A DNA stretch of 51,710 nt, from the NCBI GenBank assembly GCA_028277605.1, contig JANQFZ010000043.1, forward strand, positions 1-51,710, given 5' to 3'. How positions within the stretch are numbered: the first letter of the stretch is position 1; each line of letters opens with the position of its first letter. The DNA is from Vallitaleaceae bacterium (GTDB lineage: Bacteria > Bacillota > Clostridia > Lachnospirales > Vallitaleaceae). The notes under the pieces are model-generated. The model was given only the letters and a program-made list of their open reading frames with translations. It was not told where the DNA came from and did no database searches. Positions 39,476-49,391 of the stretch are shown here, in pieces. Made by a program: the position numbers and the translations under genes.

Positions 39476-40873
39476 TTAAACCCCTGGTATCCCTGGTTTA
39501 GTTACTTGATAAGGATTTAATATGTTATCAGCCTTTTTTTCAGATAATATTTTATCCTCTATCAAGATAGTTCTAACCGTCTTATTAGTCTGCAAGGCTT
39601 TTAGTGCAATTTTTGCCGCTTTATCATAACCAATATGATGAACAAGTGCTGTAGCTAAAGCTGTGGATTCTAATAAATAATGTTGACATTGCTCAGTATT
39701 CACCTGAAGGGTTTGAATACATTTTTCTTTAAAAGCTTCCACACCATTGACTAGTATTGTTAAGGATTCTAATAAAGCATCTGCTATCAAAGGTGTAAAA
39801 GCATTTAATTCAAACGAGCCATATTGTGCTGCTAATGTAATCGCTTGATCATTAGCTATAACTTTTATACCTGCTTGTACTATCATTTCTGGTATAACAG
39901 GATTAACCTTTCCTGGCATGATTGATGACCCTGCCTGCATGGGCTGAAGCTTAATTTCACCCAGTCCACCCTTAGGACCTGAAGCCATTAAACGAATATC
40001 ATTAGCAATTTTTATCAAGTTGACAGCAGCAGCCTTTAACAAACCTGACGCTTCTACAAATACATCGTTATTCTGAGTAATATCGATAGGAAATTCTGCT
40101 CTAGCTAAGCCAAAACCAGTTAATTCTCTTAATATCTCAGTAACTCTATAGATGTATTTTCTTGAAGCATTCATACCTGTACCAATGGCAGTACCTCCAA
40201 TATTGATCTGCCTTAATCTTTCCTCTACCTTATAGATACGCCATCGATCTCTTGCAATAGCTTGAGCATAAGCGCCAAACTCTTGTCCCACCATGATGGG
40301 TAATGCATCCATTAGCTGGGTTCTTCCAAGCTTAATTATATCAGCAAATTCTTGTTCTTTTCTCTGAAGTACATCTTGAAGATCAGCTAAAGCTTGACTT
40401 AACCGCCTAATCTGCTTGATTGATGCTATTCTTAAGGCGGTAGGATAAACATCATTAGTAGACTGCGAACGGTTAACATCTTGAATTGGATGTACTAATG
40501 TATAGTCACCCTTTGTACCTCCTAGTATTTCAATTGAACGGTTAGCGATTACTTCGTTAACATTCATATTGGTAGATGTTCCTGCCCCACCTTGAAGAGC
40601 ATCTGTGATAAAGGCTTTTTCTAATGGAGTTTGTAGAAGTTCATCACAGGCATCTACAATTGCTTGCCCTACTTTTTCATCTATTTCTCCATTCTGAAGA
40701 TGTGCTAGGGCGGCTGCTTTCTTAACCGTGATAACAGCAAGAATTAAATGTTGATTAACTGGTCTATGACTAATACTAAAGTTTTCGTAGGCTCTTATCG
40801 TATGAATACCATAATATGCATTAATTGGTATCTCTTTCTTTCCTAGACTATCTTCTTCTTTTCGGTAGTTCAT
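39476..40873 (-). CDS. aspA: Aspartate ammonia-lyase
   Basis: A 465-residue member of the fumarase/aspartase superfamily. Aspartase releases ammonia from L-aspartate to give fumarate. The signature GSSIMPGKVNPVIPE (flexible catalytic loop), AGTSTNMNVNEVIANR and QSTNDVYPTALRIA are intact. The early IPINAYYGIHTIRAYENFSIS is the aspartase form. It is co-transcribed with hydF behind a good promoter. From memory aspA is also found beside hyd maturation genes in other anaerobes, so a link to H-cluster assembly is plausible, though not shown. Confidence 0.9.
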   Translation of the reverse strand: MNYRKEEDSLGKKEIPINAYYGIHTIRAYENFSISHRPVNQHLILAVITVKKAAALAHLQNGEIDEKVGQAIVDACDELLQTPLEKAFITDALQGGAGTSTNMNVNEVIANRSIEILGGTKGDYTLVHPIQDVNRSQSTNDVYPTALRIASIKQIRRLSQALADLQDVLQRKEQEFADIIKLGRTQLMDALPIMVGQEFGAYAQAIARDRWRIYKVEERLRQINIGGTAIGTGMNASRKYIYRVTEILRELTGFGLARAEFPIDITQNNDVFVEASGLLKAAAVNLIKIANDIRLMASGPKGGLGEIKLQPMQAGSSIMPGKVNPVIPEMIVQAGIKVIANDQAITLAAQYGSFELNAFTPLIADALLESLTILVNGVEAFKEKCIQTLQVNTEQCQHYLLESTALATALVHHIGYDKAAKIALKALQTNKTVRTILIEDKILSEKKADNILNPYQVTKPGIPGV

Positions 40874-40905
40874 TTTCGCTACTCCTTAAATAGTATATAT
40901 CCTAT

Positions 40906-40934
40906 ATTTTATTTGTTTTATAGATAAATTTCAA
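40906..40934 (-). promoter_or_regulatory. Promoter for aspA-hydF
   Basis: TTGAAA, a 17-bp spacer and TAAAAT on the minus strand, about 35 bases before aspA; each hexamer matches 5 of 6 consensus bases. Confidence 0.75.
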
Positions 40935-41066
40935 TAAAATACAGTAATTTACTTCCGATGTAAACTTTTTTGTTTAAGCAGAACAGGATTATTCTATTAA
41001 GAGTAAAACTTCTCTATAAGTAAGAGTAGTAATAAAATATCTAGTATTATGCAAAGATTAATTACA

Positions 41067-41105
41067 TAAAAAATCTGCTAATGCAGACATAATCTACATT
41101 AACAG
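41067..41105 (-). terminator. Terminator of the histidine operon
   Basis: A 9-bp stem with one G-U pair (41075-41083 with 41097-41105, loop of 13) followed on the minus strand by A and six T, 25 bases after the hisIE stop. Confidence 0.75.
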
Positions 41106-41130
41106 AAAGTATAAGAAGTAAGAGAGGTTC

Positions 41131-41751
41131 TTACCTTCTTTGCTGTAATTCATCTAATACATCATCCCAGCTTATTCCTTTTTCAACCATTAATACCATG
41201 AGATGATATAATAGATCTGATGTTTCGTATATGAGTTCACCTTTATCTGGATTCTTTGCTGCTATAATAACTTCTGCGTTTTCTTCTCCAACTTTTTTTA
41301 GAATTTTATCAATTCCCTTATCAAAAAGATAATTGGTATAGGATCCTTCTTTTGGCTGGGTTTTTCTATCTTTTATAATATTATAAACAGATTGTATAAT
41401 ATTCCAGTCTTGTTTCTTTTCATCAGTTGTCTTGCTTTGTATAAGATTAAAGAAACAGGAGTATCTACCAGTATGACAAGCCACCCCAATTTGTTTCACT
41501 TTAACAAGCAGAGTATCCTGATCACAATCAGCATGTATTTCTTTCACATATTGAAAATGACCAGAGGTTTCACCCTTTAACCACAGTGACTGCCTGCTTC
41601 TACTATAGTAATGGACTCTTCCTGTTTCTAATGTTTTCTCATAAGCCTCTTTATTCATGTAAGCAACCATTAAGACTGCTTTCGTTAAGTAGTCTTGAGT
41701 AACAACAGGAATCAACCCATCATTACCAACTTTCAGTTCTTCAAATTTCAT
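41131..41751 (-). CDS. hisIE: Bifunctional HisIE: phosphoribosyl-AMP cyclohydrolase and phosphoribosyl-ATP pyrophosphatase
   Basis: A 206-residue fusion performing histidine steps 2 and 3. The N-terminal HisI domain (about 1-115) has the zinc motifs HADCDQD and CHTGRYSC. The C-terminal HisE domain (from about 122) has the [12 protein letters not shown] and [14 protein letters not shown] helices. It is the last gene of the his operon. Confidence 0.95.
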   Translation of the reverse strand: MKFEELKVGNDGLIPVVTQDYLTKAVLMVAYMNKEAYEKTLETGRVHYYSRSRQSLWLKGETSGHFQYVKEIHADCDQDTLLVKVKQIGVACHTGRYSCFFNLIQSKTTDEKKQDWNIIQSVYNIIKDRKTQPKEGSYTNYLFDKGIDKILKKVGEENAEVIIAAKNPDKGELIYETSDLLYHLMVLMVEKGISWDDVLDELQQRR

Positions 41752-41783
41752 ATAATTTCATCCCTTCAAGGAATTATTTATAA

Positions 41784-42545
41784 CTACGGTCTGACTGTAA
41801 TTCCTTCGTTTTTTAAATAATTCTTAAGCTCTAATATCTGAATTTCACCAAAGTGAAAGAGTGAAGCTGCTAATGCTGCATCTGCATAACCTTCTGTTAG
41901 TACATCTGAAAAATGTTGTGGTGTCCCTGCTCCCCCAGAAGCAATGACTGGAATACCTACAGCCTGACTGACTTTTTTTGTTAGCTCTATATCATAACCG
42001 TTTTTTGTGCCATCACAGTCCATACTGGTTAAGAGTATTTCTCCAGCACCTCTTTGCTGAACTTCTTTAGCCCAAGCTATTGCATCTTTGTTGGTGTTGA
42101 GACGACCACCATGTATGTAAACATCCCAAGAGCCTTTTTCAGTATTCCTTTTCGCATCTATTGCTACAACAATACATTGATTTCCATATTGTTTTGCTCC
42201 TTCGTTGATTAAATGGGGGTTTTTTACAGCAGATGAGTTAATTGCTACTTTATCAGCACCTGCACGCAAAATTTTCTTAATGTCTTCAGTCGTTCTTATT
42301 CCGCCCCCAACCGTTAAAGGAATAAATATTTCTTTAGCTGTCTGATTGACAACATCAAGAATAGTATCTCTTCCTTCATGCGAGGCAGTAATATCTAGAA
42401 AAACAATCTCATCTGCATGATTCTTATTGTACTGTTTAGCTACTTCAACTGGATCCCCAGCATCTATGAGATTAACAAATTGTATACCTTTTACAACACG
42501 CCCCTGATTAACATCCAAGCAGGGTATAATTCTTTTACACAGCAT
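41784..42545 (-). CDS. hisF: Imidazole glycerol phosphate synthase, cyclase subunit
   Basis: About 253 residues, TIM barrel. HisF joins ammonia from HisH to PRFAR, giving IGP and AICAR. Catalytic D11 is in PCLDV and the second catalytic Asp in VVAIDAKR; both phosphate sites (GGGIRT, ASGGAG) are present. The AGAGGTGA that includes the hisA stop lies before the ATG at 42545, so the open GTG at 42560 is not the start. Confidence 0.95.
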   Translation of the reverse strand: MLCKRIIPCLDVNQGRVVKGIQFVNLIDAGDPVEVAKQYNKNHADEIVFLDITASHEGRDTILDVVNQTAKEIFIPLTVGGGIRTTEDIKKILRAGADKVAINSSAVKNPHLINEGAKQYGNQCIVVAIDAKRNTEKGSWDVYIHGGRLNTNKDAIAWAKEVQQRGAGEILLTSMDCDGTKNGYDIELTKKVSQAVGIPVIASGGAGTPQHFSDVLTEGYADAALAASLFHFGEIQILELKNYLKNEGITVRP

Positions 42546-42556
42546 ACTACCAATCG

Positions 42557-43279
42557 TCACCTCTTTTCAAAACGCTTAATTGCATATGATAAATCAAATT
42601 TATTGGTATATAATGCCTTGCCAACAATGACACCACCAGCTCCTATTTCATTGATACACTCTAAATCTTCAATACAGGAAACACCACCAGATGCAATGAC
42701 CGTTAAGTTGGTTTCTTGTATTAATTTTTTTGTATAATTTATATTAGGACCTTGTAACATACCATCTTTAGCAATATCAGTGTAAATGATAGTTTGTATT
42801 CCGAAATCCTGCATCTGCAAAGCTAGATCTAAGGCATCTCTATGACTGATTTCTTCCCAACCATCAGTACCTACCTTGCCTTCCTTAGCATCAATACCTA
42901 CAACAATCTTATCTGCTCCAAATATCTTAACTGCCATTTTTACAAAATCTGGATCTTTAACCGCTAAAGTTCCGATAATCACCCTGTCAATACCAACACT
43001 TAAACGTTCTTCAATATCTCTTACAGAACGAATACCTCCACCGGTTTGGATGGGTATACGAATAGCATCCACTATAGCTTGGATGGTTTTCTTATTTGTC
43101 CATGTGCCATCTAAAGCACCGTCTAAATCTACGAGATGCATATAAGAAGCAGATGCTTCTTCAAACCCTTGGGCCACTTTGATAGGATCACTTGAATAAA
43201 CGGTTTTATGACTGAAATTCCCTTGCTGCAATCGGACACACATACCATTTTTAATATCAATTGCTGGGTATATCTTCAT
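42557..43279 (-). CDS. hisA: Phosphoribosylformimino-5-aminoimidazole carboxamide ribotide isomerase
   Basis: A 240-residue TIM barrel that isomerises ProFAR to PRFAR, histidine step 4. Catalytic D8 is in AIDIKNG and the second Asp in TDIAKDG. Phosphate sites GGGIRS and ASGGVS are present. It ends within the ribosome binding site of hisF, so the two are translationally close. Confidence 0.95.
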   Translation of the reverse strand: MKIYPAIDIKNGMCVRLQQGNFSHKTVYSSDPIKVAQGFEEASASYMHLVDLDGALDGTWTNKKTIQAIVDAIRIPIQTGGGIRSVRDIEERLSVGIDRVIIGTLAVKDPDFVKMAVKIFGADKIVVGIDAKEGKVGTDGWEEISHRDALDLALQMQDFGIQTIIYTDIAKDGMLQGPNINYTKKLIQETNLTVIASGGVSCIEDLECINEIGAGGVIVGKALYTNKFDLSYAIKRFEKR

Positions 43280-43341
43280 AATTCTCTCATTCCTTTCTTG
43301 TAAAGCTACGTCAAGCCAAAAGAGTTGTTCTATATCTATAC

Positions 43342-43370
43342 ATCATAGCTTATGTTGTCATACTTTGCAA
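43342..43370 (-). promoter_or_regulatory. Candidate internal promoter before hisA
   Basis: TTGCAA, a 17-bp spacer and TATGAT on the minus strand in the 112-bp hisH-hisA gap. It could boost hisA-F-IE independently of the main his promoter. Confidence 0.35.
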
Positions 43371-43391
43371 ATGAATGTGCTATAGTCTGTG

Positions 43392-43991
43392 TTAAAGCTT
43401 TGTAAAATTTCTAATTATTTCTAGTCCTACTTCTCCACTCTTTTCTGGATGAAATTGAAGACCATAAATGTTATCTTTCTGAACCGCTATTTGAATCTCT
43501 TTTTCATATTGCGTCGTTGCAGAAACAATATCCTCTGATGTTTCTAAATGATAGGAGTGGACAAAATAAACATGTGCAGGTTCAGGTAAATTAATAAATA
43601 GTGGTTGTTTTTTATTAATTTTTAGTTGATTCCATCCCATATGAGGTATTTTCAAGCTGACATTAAATGGAACAATGTCTCCTTTTAATAAGCCAAGTCC
43701 TTCATGTTGACCATACTCATAGGATGTCTCAAACAATAACTGCATACCCAGACATATCCCCAATAAAGGAGTTTTACGATGTACACTCTCCTCAATAAAA
43801 GAAGACAGCTCCAAGTCATTCAATTGTTTTATAGCATCGCAAAAAGCCCCGACTCCTGGTAAAATTAATTTATCTGCTTGAAGCAGCCGAGTAGGTTCAT
43901 TAGAAATAAATGATGAAACACCTATAAAATCTAAAGCATTAACTACACTATGAAGATTTCCCATACCATAATCAATAATACCAATACGCAT
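43392..43991 (-). CDS. hisH: Imidazole glycerol phosphate synthase, glutaminase subunit
   Basis: A 199-residue class I glutamine amidotransferase that makes ammonia for HisF. The nucleophile Cys is in GICLGMQLLFE (about residue 79), and the His-Glu pair is in LQFHPEKSG. It lies between hisB and hisA, not next to hisF. Confidence 0.95.
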   Translation of the reverse strand: MRIGIIDYGMGNLHSVVNALDFIGVSSFISNEPTRLLQADKLILPGVGAFCDAIKQLNDLELSSFIEESVHRKTPLLGICLGMQLLFETSYEYGQHEGLGLLKGDIVPFNVSLKIPHMGWNQLKINKKQPLFINLPEPAHVYFVHSYHLETSEDIVSATTQYEKEIQIAVQKDNIYGLQFHPEKSGEVGLEIIRNFTKL

Positions 43992-44006
43992 ACTTAACCT
44001 CCATTA

Positions 44007-44591
44007 TTATAGGCTACCTTTCGTAGATAAAATACCTTTAATTCTATTATCTATCATGGTTGCTTCATCTAAAGCATGTCCAAATGCCTTAAAAACGCCT
44101 TCTGCTATATGGTGATTATTATGTCCATGAAGACACTTAAAATGAAGATTCATTTCACTATGGACTGCAACCGCTCTAAAGAATTCTTCAACTAATTCAG
44201 AATCCATTGTACCTAAACGAGCATTAGTAAATGCTACATCAAAATTAAAATAAGGTCTTCCTGATAAATCTAAGGCACAGAGCACTAAAGCATCATCCAT
44301 TGGAATAATTGCCTGACCATATCGCTTGATACCCTTCTTATCTCCTAACGCTCCTTTAATACACTGTCCTAATACGATGCCTATATCCTCAATACTATGA
44401 TGGCAATCTACCTCAAGATCACCTTTACAAAACACATCCAAATCAAACAAACCATGTTTAGCAATGTGAGAAACCATATGATCAAAAAAGCCCATACCAG
44501 TATTAAACTTATAATCTCCTTGACCATCAATATTTAAATTGACTTTAACATCTGTTTCAAATGTCTTTCTAGCTATTTCTTTACATCTCAT
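44007..44591 (-). CDS. hisB: Imidazoleglycerol-phosphate dehydratase
   Basis: A 194-residue monofunctional HisB (no phosphatase domain). It dehydrates IGP to imidazole acetol phosphate. The two metal-binding repeats are visible as FFDHMVSHIAKHG and DCHHSIEDIGI, and later HSEMNLHF and GHNNHHIAEGVFKAFGHAL. Confidence 0.95.
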   Translation of the reverse strand: MRCKEIARKTFETDVKVNLNIDGQGDYKFNTGMGFFDHMVSHIAKHGLFDLDVFCKGDLEVDCHHSIEDIGIVLGQCIKGALGDKKGIKRYGQAIIPMDDALVLCALDLSGRPYFNFDVAFTNARLGTMDSELVEEFFRAVAVHSEMNLHFKCLHGHNNHHIAEGVFKAFGHALDEATMIDNRIKGILSTKGSL

Positions 44592-44653
44592 AGATAACCC
44601 TCCTAACTAACTGCCAAAATTTTTTTTGTATATATCAATCAATATCCAGTCTC

Positions 44654-45718
44654 TTATTGGACACTCTTATAGTTCTTAATCGTATCAATAAGTATTTTGT
44701 TTTCTTCCATTGTACCTGTAGTAATTCTAATACACCCTTTTAACGGGTCTTTTGAAAAGCTTCTAACGAGTATTTTATTACGTTCAAGATACAAACTAAG
44801 ATTATCTATCTTAGGTCTAATTAAAATAAAATTGGTATCTGAAGGATAAACCTTATCTATTACATTTAGCTTTTTAAGCTCTTGCGCTAACCATTGTCTG
44901 TTTTGTATGGTTTGCTGTACTTTCTTATTAAAATAATCCATATTTTCTAGTGCTTTTTGTGCTGCAACCATTGACAGAGCGTTAAGATTATAGGGTGGTT
45001 TAGCAATTGCAACTGCTTTAATGATTGCTTCCGAACCAATGCCATACCCCACTCTTAATCCAGCTAGTCCAAGTGCTTTGGAAAAGGTTCTCAGAACAAT
45101 TATATTTGGGTATGACTGAATATGTTCTATCATAGAGATCCCAGTATATTCTGCATAAGCTTCATCAATTAAAACTGGACAATTTATAACCTCTAATAGT
45201 CTTTTTATATCATCTATAGATAAGCTATTTCCAGTAGGATTATTAGGTGTACATAGAATAACAACCTTAGGTTTTTGCTTTTGATAAAGCTCTATCATTC
45301 TATCAATAGGATAGGAAAAATCTTCTTCTAGTTCAAACTCTAGTACCGTTCCGTGATTGAGTCGTGCTGTTAAACTGTACATGCTAAAAGAGGGCTTGGG
45401 CATCATCACTTTGTCTCCAACCTCTAGGAAAACCTTAAGAAAACAGTCAATCAGTTGATCTGAACCAACACCGCATAGAATATTTTCTTGTTCAACCTTC
45501 CATAAGCGACCTAATGCTTGTGATAATGCTTGACAGTCTGTATCTGGGTATCGTGTTAGATGTTGATCATTTTCCATCCACTGTTTAATGGATGCCATAA
45601 AATCAGCTTCATGACCATAGGCTAATTCATTATTATCCATTTTTATCTTATACTCTTTTAAAGGAGCGTGATAGGGTTGATAGTCTGATAAATCCTTTCT
45701 CAAATATCTTCTAATCAT
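44654..45718 (-). CDS. hisC: Histidinol-phosphate aminotransferase
   Basis: A 354-residue PLP aminotransferase, fold type I. The PLP lysine is in RTFSKALGLAGLRVGYG. DEAYAEY and CTPNNPTGN hold other cofactor contacts. It makes histidinol phosphate. The start overlaps the hisD end by eight bases. Confidence 0.95.
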   Translation of the reverse strand: MIRRYLRKDLSDYQPYHAPLKEYKIKMDNNELAYGHEADFMASIKQWMENDQHLTRYPDTDCQALSQALGRLWKVEQENILCGVGSDQLIDCFLKVFLEVGDKVMMPKPSFSMYSLTARLNHGTVLEFELEEDFSYPIDRMIELYQKQKPKVVILCTPNNPTGNSLSIDDIKRLLEVINCPVLIDEAYAEYTGISMIEHIQSYPNIIVLRTFSKALGLAGLRVGYGIGSEAIIKAVAIAKPPYNLNALSMVAAQKALENMDYFNKKVQQTIQNRQWLAQELKKLNVIDKVYPSDTNFILIRPKIDNLSLYLERNKILVRSFSKDPLKGCIRITTGTMEENKILIDTIKNYKSVQ

Positions 45719-47006
45719 TCTTAAACCTCACTTTAAGTGAATTCGCATGCCCTGTCAGCGATTCGGCCTCTGCGAAAGCTATTATGTCTTTATGAAGTGC
45801 TTTAAGTGTTGGTTTAGTATAAGCTATAATACTGGATTTTTTCATAAAATCATCCACGCCCAAAGGCGAGAAAAATTTAGCAGTTCCATTGGTTGGAAGC
45901 ACATGATTAGGACCAGCCATATAATCTCCTAATGGTTCTGGGCTATATTGACCTAAGAAAATAGCTCCTGCATGCTTAATATGTGGCAGTACTTCAAATG
46001 CATTATTGGTGCAAATTTCTAAATGTTCAGGCGCAATCTGATTACTTAATGCGGCAGCTTCCATCCAATCCTTAACAATAATAATCATTCCGTAATGATC
46101 TAGGGATTGTTTAATCATTTCTTTTCTTTCAAGCCTATTGGTCTGTTTTATAACTTCCTCATTGACATCTAGAGCCAACATTTCATCTGTAATGATACAT
46201 ATAGCACTAGCTAGCTCATCATGCTCTGCCTGAGCAATTAAATCAGCCGCAACAAACTCTGGATTAGCAGATGCATCAGCTATAACCAAAACTTCACTTG
46301 GACCTGCTATAGAATCTATACTCACATGACCAAAAACAGCTTTTTTAGCAAGAGTAACATAAATATTACCAGGTCCTACAATTTTATCTACTTTTGGAAT
46401 GCTTTTAGTGCCATAAGCTAATGCCGCTATAGCTTGAGCACCACCAACCTTATAGATTTCTTCAATACCACATTCATGAGCCGCTACTAAAGTTAAAGGA
46501 GGAACACAGCCATTTTTACCTGGAGGGGTTACCATAACAATCTTATGTACACCTGCAACTTTTGCTGGTATCACATTCATAATAGCGGTAGATGGATAAA
46601 CAGCCTTTCCGCCAGGCACGTAAACTCCAACACTGTCTAGTGGAGTTAGTTTTTGCCCTAGTATATTCCCTTGACTATCCGTATCAAACCAGCTGTATTT
46701 CTTTTGCTTCTCATGATAGGTTCTAATGTTGTTAATAGCCTTTTTAATGACTCCCACAAGATTTTTATCAATCAGTTGATAGGCTTCATCTATCTCTTTT
46801 TGGGTAACTTTGAGGGTTTGCTCACTGATATCGAAATGGTCAAATTTCTTGGTATATTCAAAAACAGCCTTATCTCCTTTTTCTTTCACCGATTCCAGTA
46901 TATCTAACACAGTAGTTTCATACTTTGCATAACCACTGGGCTTTCTCTCTTCTAATTTAGCTTGTATACTAGATACGGTGTCTTCATTATACCGTACAAT
47001 TTTCAT
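45711..47006 (-). CDS. hisD: Histidinol dehydrogenase
   Basis: A 431-residue zinc enzyme that oxidises histidinol to histidine in two NAD+ steps, the last step of the pathway. Zinc ligands lie in AQAEHDELA and near GPNHVLPT; the catalytic Glu-His pair is in APEHLEI. GGAGG lies ten bases upstream. The gene is preceded by a 124-bp gap from hisG. Confidence 0.95.
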   Translation of the reverse strand: MKIVRYNEDTVSSIQAKLEERKPSGYAKYETTVLDILESVKEKGDKAVFEYTKKFDHFDISEQTLKVTQKEIDEAYQLIDKNLVGVIKKAINNIRTYHEKQKKYSWFDTDSQGNILGQKLTPLDSVGVYVPGGKAVYPSTAIMNVIPAKVAGVHKIVMVTPPGKNGCVPPLTLVAAHECGIEEIYKVGGAQAIAALAYGTKSIPKVDKIVGPGNIYVTLAKKAVFGHVSIDSIAGPSEVLVIADASANPEFVAADLIAQAEHDELASAICIITDEMLALDVNEEVIKQTNRLERKEMIKQSLDHYGMIIIVKDWMEAAALSNQIAPEHLEICTNNAFEVLPHIKHAGAIFLGQYSPEPLGDYMAGPNHVLPTNGTAKFFSPLGVDDFMKKSSIIAYTKPTLKALHKDIIAFAEAESLTGHANSLKVRFKND

Positions 47007-47130
47007 ATTATCATACCTCCTGCTATCTTTGGTTTAAGTTTATTATAATACTGTTCACCTTTGACAATTATTTTTGCAGCTAAAAAAATCACTCGCATTT
47101 TATCACTCATTAATGGATTGGTATTATTTA

Positions 47131-47766
47131 TTATTGGCTATATAATGTTTTTAAGTTCTCAATAATATTTGATATTCTATCATTCTCCATTTTTAAGCTT
47201 ACTCGATTCACTACCATTCTAGCAGATAAATCACAGATATGTTCAAAAATAATTAAGCCGTTTTCTTTTAATGTACTGCCAGTTTCAACAATATCAACAA
47301 TCACATCTGACAATCCAACAAGAGGAGCTAATTCAATAGAACCGTTCAACTTAATAATATCTACCTTTTGATTTTTCCCATTATAAAAATAATCCCTTGC
47401 TATATTAGGATACTTGGTTGCTACACGAATAAGCGCATTTTTATGATAGGGTTCTTGCATCGTCTTCAATCCAGCAACTACCATTTTACATCGACCAAAT
47501 CCTAAATCTAAAACCTCATAAAGGTTCTTTTTTTCTTCTTGAATGGTATCTTTTCCTACAAATCCTATATCAGCAACGCCATACTCCACATAGGTTGGCA
47601 CATCACTTGCTTTTGCTAAAAAAAACTTTAACTTTAAATCCTCATTTGTAAAAATGAGCTTTCTAGACTTTTGCTCCATATTGCTTTCAATTCCAATTTG
47701 CTCAAATAATTCAAAAGTTTTTTTAGCTAACCTTCCCTTTGCAACAGCAAATGTTAGATATCTCAT
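47131..47766 (-). CDS. hisG: ATP phosphoribosyltransferase, short form
   Basis: A 211-residue short-form HisG catalytic subunit that lacks the C-terminal regulatory domain. It joins ATP and PRPP, the first step. [10 protein letters not shown] and the PRPP loop [16 protein letters not shown] are present. Short HisG needs HisZ for activity and histidine feedback, and hisZ lies directly upstream. Confidence 0.95.
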   Translation of the reverse strand: MRYLTFAVAKGRLAKKTFELFEQIGIESNMEQKSRKLIFTNEDLKLKFFLAKASDVPTYVEYGVADIGFVGKDTIQEEKKNLYEVLDLGFGRCKMVVAGLKTMQEPYHKNALIRVATKYPNIARDYFYNGKNQKVDIIKLNGSIELAPLVGLSDVIVDIVETGSTLKENGLIIFEHICDLSARMVVNRVSLKMENDRISNIIENLKTLYSQ

Positions 47767-47806
47767 ATGCTATTCATTCCTTTGCCTTTAATTATTATTG
47801 CTATTT

Positions 47807-49069
47807 TTATTCTTTACCATATGGTGTCAATAGCTCATTGACATCAATCAACTGCTTGTTCATTGTCTTTAAATCGATTAGCTCTACCTGCTCGGTTGTA
47901 ACAAAGTTCATGATACCACCAACAGAATATTTACTGCCATAATTAATATTTTCATTAATATCTTTATCCATGAGCCCCATGATAATAGACATACCATCCT
48001 GTCTTAATCGATCAGAAACTTTTAGAGCAGTTGCTCTTGAACTAGTATTGTAAAGTAATAATGTATCTATCTTTTGTTTAGGTAGATCTATCTGCTGCCT
48101 CTTCATAGCATCCATTAACTCATCAACATAAATTGCAAATCCAATGGAAGGTGCAGATTTTCCAAACTGATCTAATAGATTATTATAGCGTCCACCATCA
48201 ACGATAGATACACCTGTACCGTAGGTATACCCTCTAAATATTATACCTGTGTAGTAATTGAGTTGATTTACCATACCTAGATCAAATGTAATATAATTTT
48301 GAACGCCATAGTCACAGAGAATTGTATAGACATCTTTCAGCCTCTGAAGGGCAGATAATGCTCTCTTGTTACTTGTTAAAGCACTTGCTCTATCTAGTAC
48401 ATCAATTGAGCCATAAAGCTTTGGCAAATCTAGAAATACCTCTTTAAGGTGTTCAGGCATAGAGTGCTCATTTAACAAACGTTCTAGGGCTATAAAATTT
48501 TTTTCATCAATAATTTTTCTTAATTGATCTTCTTCATTTAGACCCGCTTCTTCTACTAATCCTTTAAAAAAATCTACTTGACCAATATCTATCTGAAAAT
48601 CTTTTAATCCAGCTAGTAGCAAGCTTTGTATCATTAAAGCAATAATTTCTGCATCTGCGTCAACGGTATCTAAATCTATAAGTTCTACGCCAGCTTGTGT
48701 AAATTCTGTGGATTTACCTTGATATTTTTCATTGTTTCTAAAGGTATTGCCTACATAGCAAAACCTTAACGGAAAGTGTTCTTCTGTATAATAAGCAGCA
48801 GTAAATCTTGCTATAGAAGGGGTTATATCGGGTCTTAATGCTAGGATATCTCCATCTTTATCAAAAAATTTATAAATTTGCTTTGTATCAACCGTACCTC
48901 TTTCTCTAACAAATACATCATAAAATTCAAAGGTAGGCGTTTGTATTGGCTGATAACCATATCTGTTAAAGACAGACACAATTCTATTCTGTAATTCGAT
49001 TTTTTCTTGACAAGTGGATGGTTCTATATCTTTGAGACCATCCGGTGTGTGTAGTAAACAATCTTTCAT
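47807..49069 (-). CDS. hisZ: ATP phosphoribosyltransferase regulatory subunit
   Basis: About 420 residues, a histidyl-tRNA-synthetase-like protein without tRNA charging function. Class II motif 2 is visible (LRFCYVGNTFRNNEKYQGK), with ALRPDITPSIARF. Together with short HisG it forms a hetero-octamer. GAGGTG eight bases before the ATG at 49069 is preferred to the ATG at 49084. It is the first gene of the his operon. Confidence 0.9.
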   Translation of the reverse strand: MKDCLLHTPDGLKDIEPSTCQEKIELQNRIVSVFNRYGYQPIQTPTFEFYDVFVRERGTVDTKQIYKFFDKDGDILALRPDITPSIARFTAAYYTEEHFPLRFCYVGNTFRNNEKYQGKSTEFTQAGVELIDLDTVDADAEIIALMIQSLLLAGLKDFQIDIGQVDFFKGLVEEAGLNEEDQLRKIIDEKNFIALERLLNEHSMPEHLKEVFLDLPKLYGSIDVLDRASALTSNKRALSALQRLKDVYTILCDYGVQNYITFDLGMVNQLNYYTGIIFRGYTYGTGVSIVDGGRYNNLLDQFGKSAPSIGFAIYVDELMDAMKRQQIDLPKQKIDTLLLYNTSSRATALKVSDRLRQDGMSIIMGLMDKDINENINYGSKYSVGGIMNFVTTEQVELIDLKTMNKQLIDVNELLTPYGKE

Positions 49070-49126
49070 TATTAAGCACCTCATAATTTAGTAAGGTAAA
49101 TTACTAATTCATTAAATTATGCTTTT

Positions 49127-49155
49127 ATTGTAGAGGAATTAGAGCAAAATGTCAA
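49127..49155 (-). promoter_or_regulatory. Promoter of the histidine operon
   Basis: Perfect TTGACA, a 17-bp spacer and TACAAT (5 of 6) on the minus strand, starting RNA about 50 bases before hisZ. The leader is too short for a T-box, and no T-box AGGGTGGTACCGCG-like motif is seen. A small hairpin with a one-base bulge (about 49085-49109) lies in the leader. Confidence 0.85.
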
Positions 49156-49252
49156 CAGTAAATATAAATATTATTATATTTAAGATAATGTTGCATTAAA
49201 AACTAAAATTATGTAATAGCTAGCCAAGTAGTTAAAGCTAAATCAATGAACT

Positions 49253-49289
49253 AAAAAAACCGCTAGACTATGAAACTTACTCTAACGGT
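49253..49289 (-). terminator. Terminator after the HAD phosphatase gene
   Basis: A 9-bp stem with one G-U pair (49259-49267 with 49281-49289, loop of 13) followed on the minus strand by seven T, about 100 bases after the HAD gene. The rest of the 49085-49391 gap is AT-rich and, apart from the his promoter, shows nothing. Confidence 0.75.
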
Positions 49290-49391
49290 ATTAATCATTT
49301 AATAACCAGCATGATTATTTAAAAAAGTAATGTAATATAAACTATTGATAATCTGTTACAAGAATACATAGAAGAAATTTTCGTCATTAAA

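Noticed and set aside
49069..49391. T-box leader for the histidine operon
   Set aside because: The promoter at 49127-49155 leaves a leader of only about 50 bases, and the conserved T-box antiterminator bulge sequence is absent. The nearby terminator belongs to the upstream HAD gene.
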